Shown: one piece after another, positions 60,628-64,000 of the stretch | Position numbering within the stretch: position 1 is the stretch's first letter | How the letters are laid out: each line of letters begins with the position of its first letter | DNA from: Phymatolithon calcareum | Lineage: Eukaryota > Rhodophyta > Florideophyceae > Hapalidiales | DNA length: 64,000 nucleotides | Assembly (NCBI GenBank): GCA_977006965.1 | Contig: OZ345374.1 | Coordinates: 806,001-870,000, forward strand | Direction of reading: 5' to 3' | The notes under the pieces: generated by a model | What the model was told of the DNA's origin: nothing | The model's database searches: none | Seen by the model: only the letters and a program-made list of their open reading frames with translations | Position numbers and translations under genes: made by a program

Positions 60628-62835
60628 CGTACCTGCCGAAATATATGTCAGAGTGCTCCGCCGCCCGGCGCGTAATTTACGAATTTTTTGTCGGTACTCT
60701 GTGTTCTGTCGACCAAATATTCTTGCAGTTGTACCTCTTCGCCTTCATCCTCGCTGTACCGCACAAAGCGTTGGCGAAATATCGTCGGCCAAGTTTTTTC
60801 GTTTTTATTTGGGCCGTCTGTGGGGGCTGGACGCAGAAACTGCAAGTAATGCTTTTAATTTTTCCTCTACTTAGATTTCGGCAGAGCATTAATCCTGCTA
60901 GATAATTGTAAGCACGCTTCCTCTCTGCCCGTCGCTCGTCATTAGACGATTACACTCGAAGCAACTGCGGTGGTCATTATCGCAGATGAGCCCTGATGCG
61001 AAAGATGAGTGCAAACGACTCACACGTGCACTTGTTAGTAAAGATATTAGAATTAAGGAGGTCATGAGTGATCAGACTACGCTACATTAGAATACCGTTC
61101 GAAAAGTTGGCCCTTTTACTCCTATGCGAGGCGTTAGGAACTTTGAAGCAAATCATTACAGTACATATCCCCCCAAAGCGGGAAGGACCTGCAACCGATA
61201 CATCAACGCGCACCGCTCCGCGAGATAACAGACAAGGAAATTGTATTGCCCTCTTCGCCATTTAGTTTCACAAACCGAACCAAATCCACAAGATGGTGTT
61301 CCACAAAGAGCAATGGAGGATGGCGAATATTCCTCATTGCCTTCACCTCTTCAATGCGGTCAACAGCACGGGCCTCGCGATATTCTCCCACAGCGCTGCG
61401 CCAATCGTTTTTGTGCATTCGCCAACCACGCGCACATTTTACACGAGCATAGCACATTCAACCTCCCAACGACATTAAGCTGACCGCATCCCTCGCATAT
61501 TTCCTGTGCATAAATATCCTCGTTGTCCGTACATCGTATCGAGTATTTACTGCGACGGGCGGCGCCGGAGCTGTGCCATATTGCTGCACTCTGCGCTCTC
61601 ATCGCTCGCCCGGAGCACAGCACCACGATGGCCCCCGAGGTGCCCGTGCGCTCCAGCCGCGCTGCTTGAGACGCTATGAACAGCAAGATTTTAGGCATTG
61701 ATAGGCTCTGTGGGAAATGCACGAATCACGACAATCACGATCGACACGTATGCATTGCGCGCGAAGCGACGCCACTTCATACTCCCACGCATCCGGTTCA
61801 CAATCAATTCGGAGACGATGAGTGCTGCGATGAGTCATATCCACGGTCCCATTGCGCCCGCAATGGCCTTGAACGCATGCAATCCATTGTTGAGCGGTCT
61901 CACATAACTCACAGTACCTCCGTTTGCGGTGACATGTGCGCGCAGCGGGTTGTGAGCGGCGGGTCATTGTGGAGTCGGATAACACTCCCATCGCCAATCA
62001 ATCGACGTCGCGACGCTCTCCGTTCCTCCAAGAGTGGCGGCACATACATGTAGAGCGACTGATCTCGACGTAGAAAATGGACGCCCGGACAGACTCGCGT
62101 ACCAACCAGTCTGCAGAAATGCGCTCCTCGTCGCTTGTATGCCCTCTCCTGCAGTAAGGGTACTACCGCACGGCAGTCCCCGTCTCTACGGTGAAGTTGG
62201 CGATGGCATCGGGATGGGTGTTCTGTCCACTGAAGTTGCACGGTAGAACGTATGGGAGGTACGGCAAGTTGTGCGCGCCGGACGTGGTGGGGTATTCGCA
62301 AATAACGACGACCGAGAGATTATTTTTGGGGAGGCGAGGCACAAACGAGACATGACGCGGGATTGTCAGTTGTACACGAGCACGTCGAAATGATGTACCC
62401 CTGGCTTGCATTGATCTCGCATTTAAACCGCATCGATCTTCGCGTTGGCTCAGAGTTGCGGAATCGATTGCTGCATCTGCGCACGGCTCGCGACGGCGGC
62501 AGATATTGGACCATGGCCCTCGCACGGATCCAGAGCTGGGCGTAGTGCTACTGCTTCATGCGTCTGACGGGTATGCCCCAATTCTAGAGACAAGAGAAAA
62601 TTCATTTTGCCGGCCACCGTCGCAAGTGAAGCGATTCAGGCGACACAGCTATCGGATCCGTTGCACAGCCGTCTGCTATGTGCGTTCTGCAGGTGTTGTC
62701 CCTCGCCACGCCGATTTCGTCTGATGATATGTCGCGGCTGTGTGCCTAGTTCCCACTCCGCCGTCACAAGTTTGAGCGTGCCGGTGATGGTGGGCTGCTC
62801 GTGCGCGTCGTGCACAATGCTGAATTTCGTGGTTG
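60628..62835. other. Degenerate sequence with repeat D3
   Basis: 60628-61230 and 62000-62835 hold frames of at most 130 codons that I do not recognise. The central part is repeat D3. GC content appears higher than in the surrounding AT-rich flanks. Confidence 0.45.
61236..61860 (-). repeat. Repeat family D, copy D3
   Basis: The best-preserved copy, sharing blocks with D1 (26470-26870) and D2 (58236-58860). Minus-strand translation includes RSKYSIRCTDNEDIY and a Cys-containing CEGCGQLN region, then EARAVDRIEEVKAMRNIRHP. Stops and frameshifts interrupt it. No TIRs or LTRs were located. Confidence 0.55.
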
Positions 62836-62842
62836 GTCAAAG

Positions 62843-63776
62843 CAGGGGAATGTTAGGAGGGGGACAAAAGCAGAAACTTGATGTTTCAAAAAGTTTATTA
62901 AAAATGTGGCCTGCGTTGTGTCAGGTTAATTGTGAGGAAATCCTTGTATCAAAAATAAAGTGATGAAGCTCGATTCTTGCAGCGCTCTGACAGAGCCGTC
63001 GTTCGACGACGGCCAATGGAATTGTGCCAGGACATGTTGAGCTGTAAGCATCCTAGTGATAGTATAGTTGGAGTGCAGTAAACGCTGCGGTGCCATGTCG
63101 GATTCCCAGGCGCTCGTGCGGGCGCTTTCGTGATTAGCTGATGAAATTGTGGCAACGTGGCCGCAAATGATAGGTTATATTTCGCAGAAATGGATTATGC
63201 GAGCACTTCTCTCAAGCGAGGACCACCGACGGATGAGCGCGCGACCGAGCGCCTTGTTCCAGCCCAGAACTCACGGCTGATTGAAGCCCGGGCTCGTCAC
63301 ACGAGCTACTCGCCTCCGAGAACGTTCCGCTCGCGTCCATCGCTGTTACACAGAAGAAAAGACGCGAGCCACACCTCGAAGTCTTCCGTTTCATTAATTT
63401 TAACCATATTTTAAAAAATATGGTTAAATCTTCCCAGCGCACAACTGCTACATCTCAAATTTTCGCGGGCAACTTTTGAAAATCACGAAAGCCACGGGCG
63501 TGAGCCGTGCACGTTTTGTGCACAGTGCACAGGGAGAGCTCGAAAACCTACTTCTCTATTATTTCTCTCCAGAATGGGATCCTGCAATGAGAGGCTTCGC
63601 TACATTACGGTCCATAATGTACGCGACTTGTAAGCTGGATTTTTTCCATGAACCGACTACATTTATGATACATTTTCGCCCTAGCTGCTCTGCTTCATAC
63701 GGACGCCACATAGGCTTATCATTAAAATTCGGTATGACACCTCGCCTGCTTTTGTCCCCCTCCTAACATTCCCCTG
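62843..63776. mobile_element. DNA transposon B2 (31-bp TIRs, 7-bp TSD)
   Basis: The same ends as B1 (CAGGGGAATGTTAGG...), TSD GTCAAAG at 62836-62842 and 63777-63783. 934 bp, nearly identical to B1 apart from a short insertion around 63400-63425 that forms a small palindrome (AACCATATTTTAAAAAATATGGTT). It interrupts dispersed repeat E, whose left part precedes it. Confidence 0.88.
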
Positions 63777-64000
63777 GTCAAAGCAGGTGGAGCAAGCGAG
63801 AATTAAATTGATGGATTTTTCTATACTGTATCATACCTTCGAAATCCAAACCCCCACCCGCTGGCGCTCAAGGGTGGACGCGTGATAACATCATGTCACG
63901 TACGCAACGCGCCCACGCGCAATTGCGTATACTGTACAGTAGTACGTGAACAGTATAGCGCAGAAGTTAATCGGGATTGCGCCATATGTCATGCGCTCAT
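63777..64000. repeat. Dispersed repeat E, copy 2, cut by the window end
   Basis: Aligned with 34720-34930 from TCAAAGCAGGTGGAGCAAGC to GCCATATGTCATGCGCTCAT, with small differences (for example an extra ATACTGTACAGTA near 63930). The element continues past the window, so its nature cannot be judged here. Confidence 0.75.

Overview
This is a eukaryotic nuclear window and is almost entirely transposable elements. The evidence is small GT-AG introns, several Ty1/copia-type LTR retrotransposons, LINE fragments, and hAT, pogo, piggyBac, MULE-like and Harbinger/IS5-like DNA transposons with matching target-site duplications (TSDs). The mix (copia elements, DDE_Tnp_4-type transposases, long intronless genes) suggests an alga or protist. 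A red alga is my best guess, but nothing here proves the lineage. There is no sign of prokaryotic gene organisation.

The backbone is a segmental duplication. Copy 1 starts near 1228 and copy 2 near 43273. Each carries a long gene for an unrecognised membrane-anchored TPR/Sel1-repeat protein (copy 1 open from 1513 to 5484; copy 2 a pseudogene, 43396-49834) and several hundred bases of downstream flank. Because the copies still align, each supplies the empty site for insertions in the other. Copy 1 gained a LINE (5736-9814, itself split by a hAT at 5900-7164), an 834-bp insertion (10207-11040), a 910-bp MULE-like element (11096-12005) and a foldback cluster (about 12042-12600). Copy 2 gained a solo LTR (44285-46095) holding a hAT (44505-46049) that holds a pogo-like element (45216-45725), a truncated LINE (48850-49335), and a second hAT (50141-51099).

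Layout of the rest: 12967-18782, decayed copia element C1 (minus strand). 19775-24546, nearly intact copia element C2 (minus) with one 1349-codon gag-pol, inserted at the 3' end of transposase relic T1 (24546-25576). 26470-31042, unassigned sequence, a spliced minus-strand gene, and transposase gene T2 interrupted at an exon/intron junction by DNA transposon B1. 31726-33420, piggyBac-type relic. 34441-39000, unrecognised reading frames and palindromes. 40376-42297, a young non-autonomous LTR retrotransposon (R1) whose only long ORF is an unrecognised arginine-rich protein with AT-hook-like motifs. 42457-43114, five copies of a dyad motif upstream of gene copy 2. 51841-57691, copia element C3 (plus) with a solo LTR inside its 3' LTR. 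57692-62835, degenerate repeats around a third large hAT copy. 62843-63776, transposon B2.

The only genes likely to act in cis with each other are gag/protease/integrase/RT/RNase H within each copia element. The TPR/Sel1 gene is the only convincing non-transposon gene family. The best novelty candidates are R1, the TPR/Sel1 membrane family, the unusual RT catalytic box of C2, and the dyad-motif array.
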